From contig CAZMTA010000019.1 of NCBI GenBank assembly GCA_964569085.1, positions 7,649-71,648 on the forward strand: 64,000 nucleotides of DNA, given 5' to 3'. Shown piece by piece: positions 46,680 through 56,700 of the stretch. The notes under the pieces are model-generated. The model made no database searches. It saw only the letters and a list, made by a program, of their open reading frames with translations, and was not told the DNA's origin. The translations under genes were made by a program, and so were the position numbers. Position 1 is the first letter of the stretch, and the number at the start of each line of letters is the position of its first letter. The stretch comes from JAJCZZ01 sp964569085 (GTDB lineage: Bacteria > Gemmatimonadota > Gemmatimonadetes > Longimicrobiales > Gaopeijiaceae).

Positions 46680-48641
46680 TCAGGCTCCCTCGGAGGTGAG
46701 CCCCGTCAGCACGCCCATCACGACCTCCAGGTCGAAGGGCTTGGAGAGGAAGCGCACGGTGCCGCCGAGCCGGGTGAGGTCCTCGTTGGCGTAGCCCGAG
46801 ATGAGGAGCGCCGGGAGGTCCGGACGCAGCTCCTGGGCCCGTCGCACGACCTCGACCCCGCTGGTTCCCGGCATCATGACGTCGGAGACGATCACGTCCA
46901 GCTCGTCCAGGTGGGCGTCCACCAGGGCCAGCGCCGACGTGCCGTCGGTGGCCGGGATCACCCGGTGCCCCTCCCGGGTCATGGCCTTGGCCAGGATCCG
47001 CCGGAGGGTCGCGTCGTCCTCGGCCAGGAGGATGGTCAGGGGACGCCGGTGGAGCGAGAACCCCCGCGACACGTCCGTCTCCCCTTCGTCCTCGGGCTCC
47101 GCGGTGGGGAAGGCCAGGTGGACCTCGGTGCCCTCGTCGGCCTCGGAGTGGATCCAGACGCCGCCGCCGAGCTGGTCCATGGTCCCGAACACCGACGCCA
47201 GCCCAAGGCCCGTCCCGCCGCCGCCCGGTCGCCCGGTGAAGAAGGGCTCGAAGGCCCTCGCCCGGGTCTCCTCGTCCATGCCCTCGCCGGTGTCGGACAC
47301 CGAGAGGACCGCCCACGAGCGGCCCGGGAGCGGCAGGAAGGGATGGGTGGGTCCGGGGAGCTCCTCGGTGGTCAGGGGCCGGAGGCGGAAGACCAGCGTC
47401 CCGCCCCCGGGCATGGCCTGCTCCGCGTTGGTGGCCAGGTTGAAGAGGACCTGGTCCAGGCGGCCCAGGTCCACCGACACGTGGAGCGGCTCCTCGACCT
47501 CCGCGCGCACCGTGATGTCGTCCCGGAGGAAGCGGGCCAGGAAGCGCGTCCGGTTCCGGAGGATCTCGGCCAGGGGCACGACCTCCGTCTCCATGGGCTG
47601 CTCCCGGGCGAAGGCCAGGAGCTGGGAGGTGACCGACTCACCCCGGCTGAGCACGGTCTCGGCCTCCTGGAGGTCCTCCACCACCCCGTCCGGAAGGTCG
47701 TCCCGGCCCAGGGTGAGCTGGAGGAGCGCCTTGGCTCCGGCCAGGACGTTGCGGAGGTCGTGGGCGATCCCCCCGGCCAGGCGCCCCACGGAGTTGAGCC
47801 GATCGCTCATCTCGACCTGCTTGTCGAGCTGCCGACGCTCGGTCACGTCCTCCTGGATCCCGATGAAGTGGGTCACCTCGCCCTCGTCGTCGAAGACCGG
47901 GTTGGTGGTGAGCCGGTTCCAGAACGACGTGCCGTCCTTCCGGTAGTTGAGGAAGGTCCGCTGCAGCGGCCGGCCGTGCCGGAGCGCCCCCGCCACGTCC
48001 TCGACCGCGGCGTCGTCGGTGTCGGGACCCTGGAGGAAGCGGCAGTTCCGCCCCAGCGCCTCGGCGGCGGTGTAGCCCGTGACCCGGGTGAACCCCTCGT
48101 TCACGAAGATCAGGGGGAGGTCGGGCTCGCGGGCGTCCGCGATGCTCACCCCCAGGTCCAGGGAGTTCACGGCGTGGCGGACCAGGCGGAGCTCCTCGTC
48201 GGAGGGCGGCCGGAGCGCCGTCTCCGTCACGTTGCGGAAGACCGCGAACGCGCCGTCCTCCAGCGGCTGGACGAAGATGTCCCAGTAGCGGCCCCGGGGA
48301 GAGCGGAAGCTCTCGAAGGAGGCGCCGTCGGACCGGCCGGCGAGGACGTCCTCGAAGGCCCGGGCGAGCTCGGTGTCCTGCATGTAGGGGAGGACCTCCC
48401 TCCAGTGGCGCCCTTCCGGGCCCGGGTCCTCGGGGAGGATCTCCTCCAGGAACTCCCGCGCGGCGGGGTTCAGGTGGACGATCCGGCCTTCCCCGTCCAC
48501 GAGGCCGAGCCCCGTGGGCATGGCCGCGAAGATCGCGCGGATCGTCGCCGGATCCAGAGCACGCTCGGAGACGTCGTGCACGGGTGGGTGGGCTCCATGG
48601 AGGGGGGGCGTGGAGAAGGGAAGGCGGGAGAGACCCGACAT
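46680..48641 (-). CDS. LOV-domain hybrid histidine kinase (probable blue-light receptor)
   Basis: This 653-residue soluble protein has a plain PAS domain (about 32-140) and then a LOV domain (about 152-270) with the photoactive motif Gly-Arg-Asn-Cys-Arg-Phe-Leu-Gln (Cys200), Asn-Tyr-Arg-Lys-Asp-Gly-Thr-Ser-Phe-Trp-Asn (Asn242) and Gly-Ile-Gln (Gln263). These are the residues that bind FMN and form the cysteinyl adduct. The kinase core has Ala-His-Asp-Leu-Arg-Asn (His294) and intact N and G boxes. A receiver with acceptor Asp587 and a Leu-Ser-Lys-Pro-Phe motif ends the protein. It is divergent from korA (204 bases), with an AT-rich stretch just before its start. Light control of a partner is expected, but no partner is adjacent. 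Confidence 0.9.
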   Translation of the reverse strand: MSGLSRLPFSTPPLHGAHPPVHDVSERALDPATIRAIFAAMPTGLGLVDGEGRIVHLNPAAREFLEEILPEDPGPEGRHWREVLPYMQDTELARAFEDVLAGRSDGASFESFRSPRGRYWDIFVQPLEDGAFAVFRNVTETALRPPSDEELRLVRHAVNSLDLGVSIADAREPDLPLIFVNEGFTRVTGYTAAEALGRNCRFLQGPDTDDAAVEDVAGALRHGRPLQRTFLNYRKDGTSFWNRLTTNPVFDDEGEVTHFIGIQEDVTERRQLDKQVEMSDRLNSVGRLAGGIAHDLRNVLAGAKALLQLTLGRDDLPDGVVEDLQEAETVLSRGESVTSQLLAFAREQPMETEVVPLAEILRNRTRFLARFLRDDITVRAEVEEPLHVSVDLGRLDQVLFNLATNAEQAMPGGGTLVFRLRPLTTEELPGPTHPFLPLPGRSWAVLSVSDTGEGMDEETRARAFEPFFTGRPGGGGTGLGLASVFGTMDQLGGGVWIHSEADEGTEVHLAFPTAEPEDEGETDVSRGFSLHRRPLTILLAEDDATLRRILAKAMTREGHRVIPATDGTSALALVDAHLDELDVIVSDVMMPGTSGVEVVRRAQELRPDLPALLISGYANEDLTRLGGTVRFLSKPFDLEVVMGVLTGLTSEGA

Positions 48642-48794
48642 TCAATTTTTTCCCTCGGGGACCCCGGAGCAAGCGCGGCCGTCCGGAGCCGTCGGGAAAA
48701 CCCCCACCGGGCCGCCACACCTCTCCCCACTCCGGGAGGTCTCCTCCTCCCGACACCCCCCCGCCCGGGACGCCCGTAGCTTGGAGTTGGGCCA

Positions 48795-48817
48795 GCAGCC
48801 CGTTGCACGCGGGCTGC
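48795..48817 (+). promoter_or_regulatory. Hairpin in the korA leader
   Basis: GCAGCCCG (48795-48802) and CGGGCTGC (48810-48817) form a perfect 8-bp stem with a 7-base loop, 28 bases upstream of the korA ATG. A TAGCTT at 48777-48782 may be the -10, although no good -35 is seen. GGAGGAAGG then gives a strong ribosome-binding site. Confidence 0.4.
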
Positions 48818-48845
48818 ACGAGATACCTACCTCTTCGGAGGAAGG

Positions 48846-50771
48846 ATGGCGATGAAGCTACCGACCGTGGGCGAAGCCTCGTCCACGGAACGCGAAGTAC
48901 CGATCCGGACCGTTCCGGACCTGTCCGTCGAGGTCGTGTCCGACTCGGGCGAGGGCGCACAGAAGTGCGGCCAGATCTTCGGCTCCGTCTCCGCCAAGAT
49001 GGGCAACGGCGTGTGGACGGTGGAGATCATCCCCGCCGAGGTGGAGCCTCCGCCCCGCAACCCCGCCGGCGCCTCGGGCATCCGCATCCGCCTGGGCGAC
49101 GAGCAGGTCACCAACTGGGGGGACGAGACCAACCTGGTGGTCGCCTTCAACGAGCAGGCCCTCCTGGGCCGGCACCGCCTGGGGGCTCTGGCCGACGACG
49201 CCACGATCCTCCTGGAGGACATGTGGGCCGACCACCCCGACCCCGACGTCCGCGCCGAGTGGGAGGCCGCCATGGAGGAGCTCTCCTCCACGGGCTACCG
49301 CATCGTGCGGGTCCCCATGGAGGAGCAGTGCCTGACCGTGGTGGACAACGCGCGGCGCGGGAAGAACATGTTCGCCCTGGGCATGCTCTGCTGGATCTTC
49401 GACCGGGACGTGGCCCGGACGAAGGAGCAGATCGCCCACGCCTTCCGGAAGAAGAAGCCCGTGATCACGGAGCGGAACCACGAGCTCCTGGACCTGGGCT
49501 GGGCGTGGGCCGCGGAGAACCTGGACTTCCGGTGGGAGATCCCCACCCGTGAGCTGGACCGCCCGTACGTGGTCATGAACGGCAACGAGGCCATCGCCCT
49601 CGGCGCCGTCGCCGCCGGCCTCGAGCTGGCCGCCATGTACCCCATCACGCCGGCCACCTCCGTCTCCCACATGCTGGGAGACGTCTTCGACCGCTACGGG
49701 GGCGTGGTCCACCAGGCCGAGGACGAGATCGCCGCCGCCGGCGTGGCCATCGGGGCCTCGTACGCCGGGAAGTGTGCCTTCACCATCACCTCCGGGCCGG
49801 GGATGGCCCTGAAGACCGAGTTCCTGGGGCTGGCCATCATGGCCGAGATCCCCCTGGTCGTGGTGGACGTCCAGCGGGGCGGGCCCAGCACGGGTCTGCC
49901 CACCAAGGTGGAGCAGTCGGACCTCCTGGCGGCCATCTTCGGCCAGCCCGGGGACGCGCCCCACGTGGTCCTGGCGCCGGCCACCATCGAGGAGTGCTTC
50001 CACGTCATGACGACGGCCCGGCGGATCGCCGAGGCGCTCCGCACCGTCGTCATCGTCCTCTCCGACGCGAACCTGGCCACGGGCGTGGCGCCCTATCCCC
50101 GCCCCGAGCTGAGCGCGGAGTGGCAGGGCGGGCCGCCCGACCTGCGCCCGGTCCCCGAGGGGGTCGGGCCGTACCAGTGGGATCCCACCACCGGGCTCTC
50201 CCGGCGCTTCGTGCCGGGGCAGGTGGGCGGAGAGCACACCGTCACGGGTCTGGCCCACGACGAGCGCTCCAAGGTGGCCTACGACTCGGCCATCAACGTG
50301 CGCGCCTCCACCATGCGGAGCCGGAAGCTGGCCGTGCTCCAGAGCACGCTCCTCCCCCCGGAGGTGAACGGGGATCCCGAGGGCGGCGACCTCCTCCTGG
50401 TGGGGTGGGGCAGCACCAAGGGCGCCATCGAGGAGGCCGTGGAGCGGGCGAGGGCCGAAGGGCTGAGCGTGTCCTCGCTGCACCTGACCTTCCTCTCGCC
50501 CCTCCCGCCGGGGCTCGGGGAGATCTTCTCCCGCTTCGGGAAGGTGATGACGGTGGAGATCAACTACTCGGACGAGAAGGACGCCCCCTTCGTGACCGAG
50601 GAGAACCGCCGCCGCGGGCAGCTCTCGTGGCTCCTGCGCGGCTCGACGCTGGTGGACGTGGACTGCTGGACCCGGGTGCTCGGCGAGCCGCTGCGCCCGG
50701 CCCGCATCCTCCAGGCCATCCGCGACAACATGCCGGCCCCCGCCGGGGCGGCCCACGGAGGTGACGCGTGA
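48846..50771 (+). CDS. korA: 2-oxoacid:ferredoxin oxidoreductase, fused gamma-alpha subunit
   Basis: This 641-residue subunit joins the gamma domain (about 25-210) to the alpha domain (about 225-620). The alpha part has Ala-Met-Tyr-Pro-Ile-Thr-Pro-Ala-Thr-Ser, Gln-Ala-Glu-Asp-Glu-Ile-Ala-Ala, Thr-Ser-Gly-Pro-Gly and Gln-Arg-Gly-Gly-Pro-Ser-Thr-Gly-Leu-Pro-Thr-Lys. The fused arrangement and length match the KorAB enzymes of aerobes, such as those of mycobacteria. It oxidises 2-oxoglutarate (or a similar 2-oxoacid) with CoA and reduces ferredoxin. It is the first gene of a five-gene operon and overlaps korB by 4 bases. Confidence 0.94.
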   Translation: MAMKLPTVGEASSTEREVPIRTVPDLSVEVVSDSGEGAQKCGQIFGSVSAKMGNGVWTVEIIPAEVEPPPRNPAGASGIRIRLGDEQVTNWGDETNLVVAFNEQALLGRHRLGALADDATILLEDMWADHPDPDVRAEWEAAMEELSSTGYRIVRVPMEEQCLTVVDNARRGKNMFALGMLCWIFDRDVARTKEQIAHAFRKKKPVITERNHELLDLGWAWAAENLDFRWEIPTRELDRPYVVMNGNEAIALGAVAAGLELAAMYPITPATSVSHMLGDVFDRYGGVVHQAEDEIAAAGVAIGASYAGKCAFTITSGPGMALKTEFLGLAIMAEIPLVVVDVQRGGPSTGLPTKVEQSDLLAAIFGQPGDAPHVVLAPATIEECFHVMTTARRIAEALRTVVIVLSDANLATGVAPYPRPELSAEWQGGPPDLRPVPEGVGPYQWDPTTGLSRRFVPGQVGGEHTVTGLAHDERSKVAYDSAINVRASTMRSRKLAVLQSTLLPPEVNGDPEGGDLLLVGWGSTKGAIEEAVERARAEGLSVSSLHLTFLSPLPPGLGEIFSRFGKVMTVEINYSDEKDAPFVTEENRRRGQLSWLLRGSTLVDVDCWTRVLGEPLRPARILQAIRDNMPAPAGAAHGGDA

Positions 50772-51727
50772 TCACGACCTCGTCCTGCTCGCTCCTCCAC
50801 GCCGGCCGGGAGGACGACGACCGCGTCTTCGAGCGCGCCGACTACGAGGGCCCGGTGGCCCGCTGGTGCAGCGGCTGCGGGGACCACTCGGTCCTCACCG
50901 CCGCCCAGCGGCTCCTGGCCGAGGAGCAGCTCAAGCCCGAGACCACGGTCTTCGTGTCGGGCATCGGCTGCTCCAGCCGCTTCCCCCACTACATGAAGAC
51001 GTACGGCTTCCACGGCATCCACGGGCGCGCGCTTCCGGTGGCCACGGGGGTCAAGCTCCAGCGGCCGGAGCTCGACGTCTTCGTGGTCATGGGCGACGGC
51101 GACTGCGTGTCCATCGGGGCGGGGCACTGGATCCACGCCATCCGCTACAACGTCGACATGGTGGCCCTGCTGCTGGACAACAACATCTACGGGCTGACCA
51201 AGAAGCAGACGTCGCCCACCACGCCCCAGGGCTACAAGTCCAACACCCAGCCCCGGGGGAGCTACCTGCCGCCCATGAACCCGCTCGAGGCGACGCTGGG
51301 GGTGACCAACGCCTCCTTCGTGGCCCAGACGGCGGAGTGGGTGCCGGCCCACCTCTTCGCGACGCTGAAGGCGGCCCAGGCCCACCGGGGCTTCTCCTTC
51401 GTGCGCATCCTGCAGCGTTGCCCCCACTTCACGCCCGACATCTACGACGCGGCGGTGAAGGAGCCGGACCGCATCGAGATCCTCGACCACCCCGAAGGGA
51501 TCCGGGTCGAGGGGCTGGACAAGATCTACAAGAACACGCTCCGCCACGACCCGGCGGACATCCACGGCGCCCGGGAGCTGGCCGAGGACGCCGAGGCCAT
51601 CCGCCTCGGCCTCTTCTTCCACGACACCACGCGTCCGCGCTACGAGGAGACGCGCGCCCTGCCCAAGCACACGGCCCGGGAGAAGATGGAGCTCCTGGAC
51701 GAGGAGTTCGAGCGCTATGCCGTCTGA
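50768..51727 (+). CDS. korB: 2-oxoacid:ferredoxin oxidoreductase beta subunit
   Basis: This 319-residue thiamine-diphosphate-binding subunit carries Trp-Cys-x-Gly-Cys-Gly-Asp-His (about 36-43), Gly-Ile-Gly-Cys-Ser-Ser-Arg, the ThDP motif Gly-Asp-Gly-Asp-Cys-Val-Ser-Ile-Gly followed by Leu-Leu-Asp-Asn-Asn-Ile-Tyr-Gly-Leu-Thr-Lys-Lys-Gln, and Ser-Pro-Thr-Thr. The cysteines fit the iron-sulfur cluster held by the beta subunit in two-subunit enzymes. The GTG start overlaps the korA stop. It pairs with KorA in the cytoplasm. Its end overlaps the next, unknown gene by 11 bases. Confidence 0.94.
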   Translation: MITTSSCSLLHAGREDDDRVFERADYEGPVARWCSGCGDHSVLTAAQRLLAEEQLKPETTVFVSGIGCSSRFPHYMKTYGFHGIHGRALPVATGVKLQRPELDVFVVMGDGDCVSIGAGHWIHAIRYNVDMVALLLDNNIYGLTKKQTSPTTPQGYKSNTQPRGSYLPPMNPLEATLGVTNASFVAQTAEWVPAHLFATLKAAQAHRGFSFVRILQRCPHFTPDIYDAAVKEPDRIEILDHPEGIRVEGLDKIYKNTLRHDPADIHGARELAEDAEAIRLGLFFHDTTRPRYEETRALPKHTAREKMELLDEEFERYAV

Positions 51728-52859
51728 CGTGAAGGTCGAGAGCAGGATGGAAGCCGACGTGGGTTCCGCGGGCGAGGGAATGGCCGGATCGGCCGACGAC
51801 GCCCCGGACCTGGGTGCCCGCGCCCTGGAGGCGCTCCGCCCCCGGGTGGCGGACTTCCGCTCCGCCGTCGCCTCCGCCGAGGAGGAGGTGCGGAGCTGGG
51901 TGGCCCACCACCGGGGCACCACGGAGTTCCGCGGCGAGCGGGCCCTCATGGAGCTGGGCCCCTTCGCGGTGGGGCGGATGGACCCGGAGCGCTTCGGCCT
52001 CCTCCTGGGGGCTCCGGAGGAGCTGGAGCCCGTGGCGGTGGGCGTGCTGGAGCGGGCCGAGGAGATCCTGGCCGACGTCACCCTGGACGACACCGTCCAC
52101 CGCCTGGCCGTGGAGCCCGGCGGGGACCTCCGGGACGTGGTGAAGGCCGCGCTGGCCCGGGTGGGCCGGGTGTTCGGGGCCGCGCGGGCCGTGGAGCTCG
52201 CCCGCTCCGGTCGCTTCGACCCGGACGGCCACAACCACCTCCTGGGCCACCTGCCCTTCCGGCAGTGGAACCGGGCGGAGCGGAGCCTCGCGCCGCCCCT
52301 GGTGGTCGAAGTGGAGCCGGAAGACCTCCTCCCCGCCGGCCTGGGCGAGTTCCTGGACGGCCGGGTGAAGGTCGTGCTCGTGACCCGGGGCCCCACGGCC
52401 CCGGCGCCGCTGGCCCGGCTGGTCACGCCGGGCACCTTCGTGGTCCAGACCGCGGATCCGGACGACCTCCGGGCGCTGGCCGACTCGCCCCACCCGGGCG
52501 TGGCCCTCCTCTTCGACGAGGAGCGGGAGGAGCAGGCGCGCTTCGTCCACGATCCGGACGCCGGCCTGGCGCCGTGGCAGCGCCTCGACGTCCGCCACCT
52601 CCCCGAGCGTCCCACGGTGGGGCGCGGGCGCCGCGACCCGGCCTGGGTGGAGGAGCTGGACCACCTGGAGGCCATGGCGCGGACGCCGGCCGGGGGCCCC
52701 CCGCCCCCGAGCGGAAGCTCCGCCCCCGCCGGGGGCGACTCCATGCCCGGATCGGCCTCGGCCGCTCCGGCCGAGCCCGCACCCCCCGAGCCCGCGGACA
52801 AGCTGGCGGCCTGGCTTCTGAGCCAGACCCGGCTGGACGCCGCGGAGGCGGAGGGCTGA
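51717..52859 (+). CDS. Unknown protein inside the ferredoxin-oxidoreductase operon
   Basis: This 380-residue soluble protein has no cysteines and no membrane segment. The N-terminal part is helical and acidic (Ser-Ala-Glu-Glu-Glu-Val-Arg-Ser-Trp near 55), with a long middle domain that includes His-Asn-His-Leu-Leu-Gly-His (about 165-171), alternating strands, and Thr-Ala-Asp-Pro-Asp-Asp-Leu-Arg-Ala-Leu. The last 60 residues are a Pro/Ala/Ser linker followed by an amphipathic helix. It overlaps korB by 11 bases and is 4 bases from the RnfB-like gene. The lack of Cys argues against an electron carrier; an assembly or regulatory role is possible. I do not recognise the family. Confidence 0.75.
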   Translation: MPSDVKVESRMEADVGSAGEGMAGSADDAPDLGARALEALRPRVADFRSAVASAEEEVRSWVAHHRGTTEFRGERALMELGPFAVGRMDPERFGLLLGAPEELEPVAVGVLERAEEILADVTLDDTVHRLAVEPGGDLRDVVKAALARVGRVFGAARAVELARSGRFDPDGHNHLLGHLPFRQWNRAERSLAPPLVVEVEPEDLLPAGLGEFLDGRVKVVLVTRGPTAPAPLARLVTPGTFVVQTADPDDLRALADSPHPGVALLFDEEREEQARFVHDPDAGLAPWQRLDVRHLPERPTVGRGRRDPAWVEELDHLEAMARTPAGGPPPPSGSSAPAGGDSMPGSASAAPAEPAPPEPADKLAAWLLSQTRLDAAEAEG

Positions 52860-52863
52860 GCCC

Positions 52864-53727
52864 GTGACTCCCACCGGCGCCCCCGTGTCCGAGGTCCTGG
52901 CCTCCGTGGCGATCCTGGGCGGGGTGGCCGCCGTGTTCGGGGCGTTCATCGCCCTGGCCAACGCCCGCTTCAAGGTGTGGGAGGACCCGCGCATCGACGG
53001 CGTCCGGGACCTCCTGCCCGGGGCCGACTGCGGGGCGTGCGGCAAGGCGGGCTGCCGGGCCTTCGCCATGGCGGTCATCGCCGGGAAGGCCCGCCCCGCC
53101 GAGTGCACGGTCATGGGGGACGAGGAGCGGGCCGACGTGGCCGGCTACCTGGGCATCGAAGCCGGGCAGGCGGCCCGCAGGGTCGCCCGGCTCCTCTGCG
53201 CCGGCGGCCGGGACGTGGCGCCCTACAAGGGCGAGTACCGCGGCATCGAGAGCTGCGCCGCGGCCGCGGCGGTCACCGGGGGCGGGAAGGCCTGCTCCTG
53301 GGGCTGCCTGGGCTACGCCGACTGCGCCGTGTCGTGCGACTTCGAGGCCATCACCATGGGGCCCTTCGGCCTCCCGGTGGTGGATCCGGAGCTCTGCACC
53401 GCCTGCGGCGACTGCGTCGAGGCGTGCCCCCTGGACCTCTTCGTCGTCCTCCCCGAGGACGCGCACCTCCTGGTCCAGTGCAGGAACCTCCTCCGCGGCG
53501 ACGCCGCCGAGGCCGTCTGCTCCGTGGCGTGCAACGCCTGCGGACGGTGCGCGGTGGACGCCGAGGCCGGCCTCATCGAGATGGTGGACGGCCTGGCGGT
53601 GGTGGACTACGAACGAATCGAACTCGAGAATCCCAAGGCGGTCGAGCGGTGCCCCACCGGGGCCATCGTGTGGGTCGAGGGACGGCAGTTCCCCCGGCTC
53701 CATCCCGCCGCGAGCGAGGCGGCATGA
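52864..53727 (+). CDS. RnfB-like membrane-anchored iron-sulfur protein
   Basis: This 287-residue protein has one N-terminal transmembrane helix (about 10-35) and the four-Cys cluster domain of RnfB (Asp-Cys-Gly-Ala-Cys-Gly-Lys-Ala-Gly-Cys, then Ala-Glu-Cys). A Cys-rich segment (Cys-Ser-Trp-Gly-Cys onwards) and ferredoxin-type motifs (Cys-Thr-Ala-Cys-Gly-Asp-Cys-Val-Glu-Ala-Cys-Pro; Cys-Ser-Val-Ala-Cys-Asn-Ala-Cys-Gly-Arg-Cys) follow. The other Rnf subunits are absent, so it probably works as a membrane electron hub for ferredoxin reduced by the neighbouring Kor and NifJ enzymes. The start is GTG, and the stop overlaps nifJ by 4 bases. Confidence 0.88.
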   Translation: MTPTGAPVSEVLASVAILGGVAAVFGAFIALANARFKVWEDPRIDGVRDLLPGADCGACGKAGCRAFAMAVIAGKARPAECTVMGDEERADVAGYLGIEAGQAARRVARLLCAGGRDVAPYKGEYRGIESCAAAAAVTGGGKACSWGCLGYADCAVSCDFEAITMGPFGLPVVDPELCTACGDCVEACPLDLFVVLPEDAHLLVQCRNLLRGDAAEAVCSVACNACGRCAVDAEAGLIEMVDGLAVVDYERIELENPKAVERCPTGAIVWVEGRQFPRLHPAASEAA

Positions 53728-56700
53728 CCAAGATCCCTCCCGTATACGACGGTCCCTCCCTCTTCCCGGGGGTGCCCACCGCCACCGACGGCACCGGCGC
53801 GGTGGTCCACGCCGAGACCCACGCCAGCGAGGCGGCGGGGGCCTACCCCATCACCCCGTCCACACAGATGGGCGAGGGGTGGGCCGAGGCGGTGGCCAAG
53901 GGCAAGACGAACGCCTGGGGCCGCAGGCTCCTCTTCTTCGAGCCCGAGGGCGAGCACGCCGCGGCGGCCGTCACGGCGGGCATGAGCATGACCGGGCTCC
54001 GCGCGGCCAACTTCAGCAGCGGCCAGGGCGTGGCGTACATGCACGAGTCGCTCTACGCGGCGGCCGGCAAGCGCCTGACCTACGTGCTGAACGTGGCCGC
54101 CCGGGCCATGACCAAGCACGCCCTGAACGTCCACGCCGGCCACGACGACTACCACGCCGCGGACGACACGGGCTTCTTCCAGCTCTTCGCCAAGGACGTG
54201 CAGGAGGCGGGGGACTTCTGCCTCATCTCCCACCGCATCGCCGAGCTGTCGCTGACGCCGGGGATCAACGCCCAGGACGGCTTCCTGACGAGCCATCTCC
54301 TGGAGTCGGTCACGCTTCCCGAGCCCGAGGTCATCCGGCGCTACCTGGGTGATCCGGCGGACACGATCGAGACGCCGACGCCGGCCCAGCGCCTGACCTT
54401 CGGGCCCACCCGCCGGCGCATCCCCGAGCTCTTCACGGTGGACTATCCCGCCATGCTGGGCACGGTGCAGAACCAGGACTCCTACGCCCAGGGCGTGGCG
54501 GCCCAGCGGCCCTTCTACTTCGACCACGTGGCCGAGCTGACGGACCAGGCGATGGCGGAGTGGGCCGAGCTCACCGGGCGGCGCTACGCCCGGGCGTCGG
54601 GGCACCTCCTGGAGGACGCCGAGTGGGTCCTGGCGGGCCAGGGCTCCGTGGTGCCCAACCTGGAGATCGTGGCCGAGCACCTGCGGAAGGCGCGGGGGCT
54701 GAAGGTGGGGGTGCTGAACCTCTCCATGTTCCGCCCCTTCCCCGCCGACCTGGTCACCCACCTCCTGGCGGGGAAGAAGGCGGTCACCGTCTTCGAGCGG
54801 GTGGACCAGCCGCTGGCGGTGGACCCGCCCCTCCTCCGGGAGATCCGGGCCGCCATGGCCAAGGGCGTGGAGAACGGGCGGGCCGTCCGGGCCCGCACCA
54901 ATGGCAAGGGCTCCCTCTTCGGCCGGGGCGGGAAGCCCGAGGCGGAGGAGCGGGCCCTGCCCTTCCCGACGCTGGACGTCCTGGACGCCGAGCAGGTGCC
55001 GGACTTCCACGCCGCGGGCTTCGGCTTCGGAAGCCGGGACCTCCAGCCCGGCGACGTCGTCGCCGCGGTGGAGAACATGCTCCCGTCCGGCGCCGGGCGC
55101 CGGCAGTTCTACCTGGGCATCGACTTCATCCGGAAGGACACCCGCCTGCCGAAGCTGCGCATCTGGCAGGAGGAGCTCCTGGACGCCTACCCGGACCTGG
55201 CCGAGCTGAGCCTCGAGCCCGCCGAGCCGGTGAACCTCCTCCCCGAGGGCGCCACCTCCCTGCGGATCCACTCCGTGGGCGGGTGGGGCGCCATCACCAT
55301 GGGGAAGAACCTCACCATGACGGCGTACGAGCTCTTCGGGATGCACGTGAAGGCCAACCCGAAGTACGGCTCGGAGAAGAAGGGGCAGCCCACCACCTTC
55401 TACAGCGTGCTCGCCCACGAGCCCATCCGGCTCAACGCCGAGCTCAAGCACGTGAACGTGGTGCTGGCCCCCGACGGGAAGGTCTTCGGCCACTCCGATC
55501 CCCTGGCGGGGATGGAGGAGGGCGGCGTCTTCGTCCTCCAGAGCCACGAGGAGCCCGAGGCGGTCTGGGCCTCGCTGCCCGCGGGGGCCCGGCGCGCCAT
55601 CCGGGAGAAGAAGGTCCGCTTCTTCTGCCTGGACGCCTTCGGCATCGCCAGCTCCGAGGCCAGCGACCCCGAGCTGCGCTACCGCATGCAGGGCGTGGCC
55701 TTCATGGGCGCCTTCTTCCGCGCCACCCCCCTGGCCGAGCGCGAGGGGATGGACGAGGAGGCCCTCTTCGCGGGGATCCGACGGCAGATCGAGGCCAAGT
55801 TCGGCAAGCTCGGCGAGCGCGTGGTGGAGGACAACATGCGCGTCATCCGCCGGGGCTACGACGAGGTGGCCGAGGTCCCCACCGACGCCCCCGTCGAGGA
55901 GACCCCGGACCAGACGGTGCCCGGCGGGCGCATGCCGAGCATCATGGCCTCGCCGGAGGCCGAGCAGGGGCTGGCGGACCCGGGCCGCTTCTTCGAGCAG
56001 GTGTGCAGCGTCTGCGCCATGGGCCAGGACGGGATCGCCGATCCGTACGCGGCCGTATCCGCCATGCCCGCGGCCTCCAGCGCCATCCGGGACATGACCT
56101 CCATCCGCATGGAGGTGCCCGAGTTCGTGGCCGAGAAGTGCACCGGGTGCAGCCAGTGCTGGGTCCAGTGCCCCGACGCGGCCATCCCCGGCCTGGTGAC
56201 GAGCGTCGAGGACATCCTCGACACCGCCATCCGCACCACGGGCAACGGCCAGCCCAACGTCCTGGCCGCCCAGATCTCCCGGCACCTGGCCAAGGAGGTC
56301 CGCACGATCCTGAAGGGCGTGCCCTTCACCACCTTCGGCGACGTGGCCTCCCAGGCCTACGCCAACGTGGTGGGCAAGCTGGGGTGGGATCCGGAGCGAC
56401 GCGCCAAGCTCGACGACGAGTGGGCCCGCATCTACCCGGTCCTGGCCGAGTTCCCCCTGGCCAAGACGGCGCCCTTCTACGACGTGCCCGAGGGCAAGGA
56501 GAAGGGGAGCGGGGGCCTGCTGGCCATCACGGTCAGCCCCGAGGCGTGCAAGGGGTGCAACATCTGCGTGGACGTCTGCCCCGAGGACGCGCTGATCACG
56601 GTCAAGCAGGACGAGGAGATCGTCGAGAAGCTCCGCCGGAACTGGACGTTCTGGGAGCGCCTCCCCGACACCGACGACCGCTACGTCAACATCCGGAACC

